A stretch of DNA of 64,000 nt from Tistlia consotensis USBA 355 (GTDB lineage: Bacteria; Pseudomonadota; Alphaproteobacteria; Kiloniellales; DSM-21159). A program made the translations under genes and the position numbers. The DNA is taken from positions 62,001-126,000 of the forward strand of contig NZ_FWZX01000015.1 in assembly GCF_900177295.1 (NCBI RefSeq), written 5' to 3'. How positions within the stretch are numbered: the first letter of the stretch is position 1; each line of letters begins with the position of its first letter. Under the pieces are notes generated by a model that was not told the DNA's origin, did no database searches, and was given only the letters and a program-made list of their open reading frames with translations. Below, in pieces: positions 63,197-64,000 of the stretch.

Positions 63197-64000
63197 ATGA
63201 CCGTCATCAAGTCCAAGATCTCGCCGCGCAGTGACGACTTCAAGGCGAACGCCATGGCCATGCGCGCCCTGGTCGAGGACCTGCGCGCCCAGGTCCAGGC
63301 GGTCAAGCAGGGCGGCGGGGAGGCGGCGCGCCAGCGCCACGTCGGGCGCGGCAAGCTGCTGCCACGCGAGCGGGTGCGCACGCTGCTCGATCCGGGCAGC
63401 CCCTTCCTGGAGCTCTCGCAGCTGGCGGCCCACGGCATGTACGGCGAGCCGATCCCGGCGGCCGGCGTGCTGACCGGCATCGGCCGGGTCGCGGGCCGCG
63501 AGTGCCTGATCGTCGCCAACGACGCGACGGTCAAGGGCGGCACCTACTACCCGATGACCGTCAAGAAGCACCTGCGCGCCCAGGAGATCGCCGAGCAGAA
63601 CCGGCTGCCCTGCATCTATCTGGTCGATTCCGGCGGCGCCAACCTGCCGAACCAGGACGACGTCTTCCCCGACCGCGACCATTTCGGCCGGATCTTCTTC
63701 AACCAGGCCAACATGTCGGCCAAGGGCATCCCGCAGATCGCGGCGGTGCTGGGCTCCTGCACGGCCGGCGGCGCCTACGTGCCGGCGATGTCCGACGAAT
63801 CGATCATCGTGAAGGGGCAGGGCACGATCTTCCTGGGCGGCCCGCCGCTGGTGAAGGCGGCGACCGGCGAGGTCGTCTCGGCCGAGGACCTGGGCGGTGC
63901 CGAGGTGCACAGCCGGACCTCGGGCGTCACCGACCACTACGCGACCAACGATGCCCACGCGCTGGGCATCGTGCGGCGCATCGTCGGCAACCTCAACGCC
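63197..64000 (+). CDS. mccB: Methylcrotonyl-CoA carboxylase beta subunit, N-terminal part
   Basis: Carboxyltransferase subunit running off the window end after 268 complete codons. [40 protein letters not shown] and [15 protein letters not shown] match MCC beta rather than propionyl-CoA carboxylase beta. The enzyme carboxylates 3-methylcrotonyl-CoA in leucine catabolism with biotin carried by the alpha subunit, which is not in this window. ATG 63197 is the family start. Confidence 0.92.
   Translation, partial: MTVIKSKISPRSDDFKANAMAMRALVEDLRAQVQAVKQGGGEAARQRHVGRGKLLPRERVRTLLDPGSPFLELSQLAAHGMYGEPIPAAGVLTGIGRVAGRECLIVANDATVKGGTYYPMTVKKHLRAQEIAEQNRLPCIYLVDSGGANLPNQDDVFPDRDHFGRIFFNQANMSAKGIPQIAAVLGSCTAGGAYVPAMSDESIIVKGQGTIFLGGPPLVKAATGEVVSAEDLGGAEVHSRTSGVTDHYATNDAHALGIVRRIVGNLNA

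Overview
This is a very GC-rich, densely packed chromosomal window that looks like an alphaproteobacterium of the Rhodospirillales type. Supporting signs are SAM-II riboswitch aptamers (largely an alphaproteobacterial class), a PBGS (HemB) with the Asp-type rather than the Cys-type metal site, a matPQMAB-like malonate cluster as described in rhizobia, several TRAP transporter proteins and many acyl-CoA catabolic enzymes. I assign it by inference only; there is no rRNA or tRNA gene I can support in the window.

Layout: 1-4710 is the distal part of a dipeptide/oligopeptide-type ABC importer operon ending in a secreted dienelactone-hydrolase-like protein. 4746-9810 is a minus-strand run with an O-acetylhomoserine sulfhydrylase, two GNAT acetyltransferases, a CoA-binding protein and threonine ammonia-lyase. 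9853-17660 carries a penicillin-acylase-family hydrolase, an MHS-family symporter, a proline-racemase-family enzyme, an SDR and an aldehyde dehydrogenase, with a small GIY-YIG gene bracketed by palindromic repeats. 17792-21677 is a cytochrome bd operon (cydP-cydA-cydB-cydX) behind an FNR-type box, followed by a Tll0287-like (DUF3365) heme-site protein. 21746-23599 is a conspicuously AT-rich two-gene cassette (ParA-type ATPase plus SIR2-like NADase fold) that looks like an acquired defence module. 23698-30684 is a malonate catabolic locus: malonyl-CoA synthetase, a GntR/FCD regulator with a perfect operator palindrome, a complete TRAP transporter and malonyl-CoA decarboxylase.

30712-41819 holds a PLP decarboxylase, hydrolases, a DUF302 gene with a sulfide-repressor-like operator, a 1-Cys peroxiredoxin, hemB, an HWE histidine kinase, an orphan TRAP binding protein, and a second O-acetylhomoserine sulfhydrylase whose leader holds two SAM-II aptamers in tandem with a terminator between them. 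42081-48314 is a valine/isobutyryl-CoA degradation operon (acyl-CoA dehydrogenase, HIBCH-like hydrolase, 3-hydroxyisobutyrate dehydrogenase) interrupted by two tandem TPR-plus-PRMT-like methyltransferase paralogues. 48349-53810 is a mixed accessory stretch (P450, MarR, epimerase, sulfotransferase-like, MpaB/DUF2236). 54025-64000 has lrgAB, an EamA exporter, an enolase-superfamily enzyme, an iron-type alcohol dehydrogenase, an SbmA/BacA-like transporter, OsmC, an EEP phosphohydrolase, glutaryl-CoA dehydrogenase and the start of methylcrotonyl-CoA carboxylase beta.

Three families of inverted-pair (REPIN-like) intergenic repeats are scattered through the window. The most noteworthy candidates for new biology are the ParA-SIR2 cassette, the tandem SAM-II leader, and the GIY-YIG gene sitting inside an inverted repeat pair that also exists nearby as a short gene-less copy.
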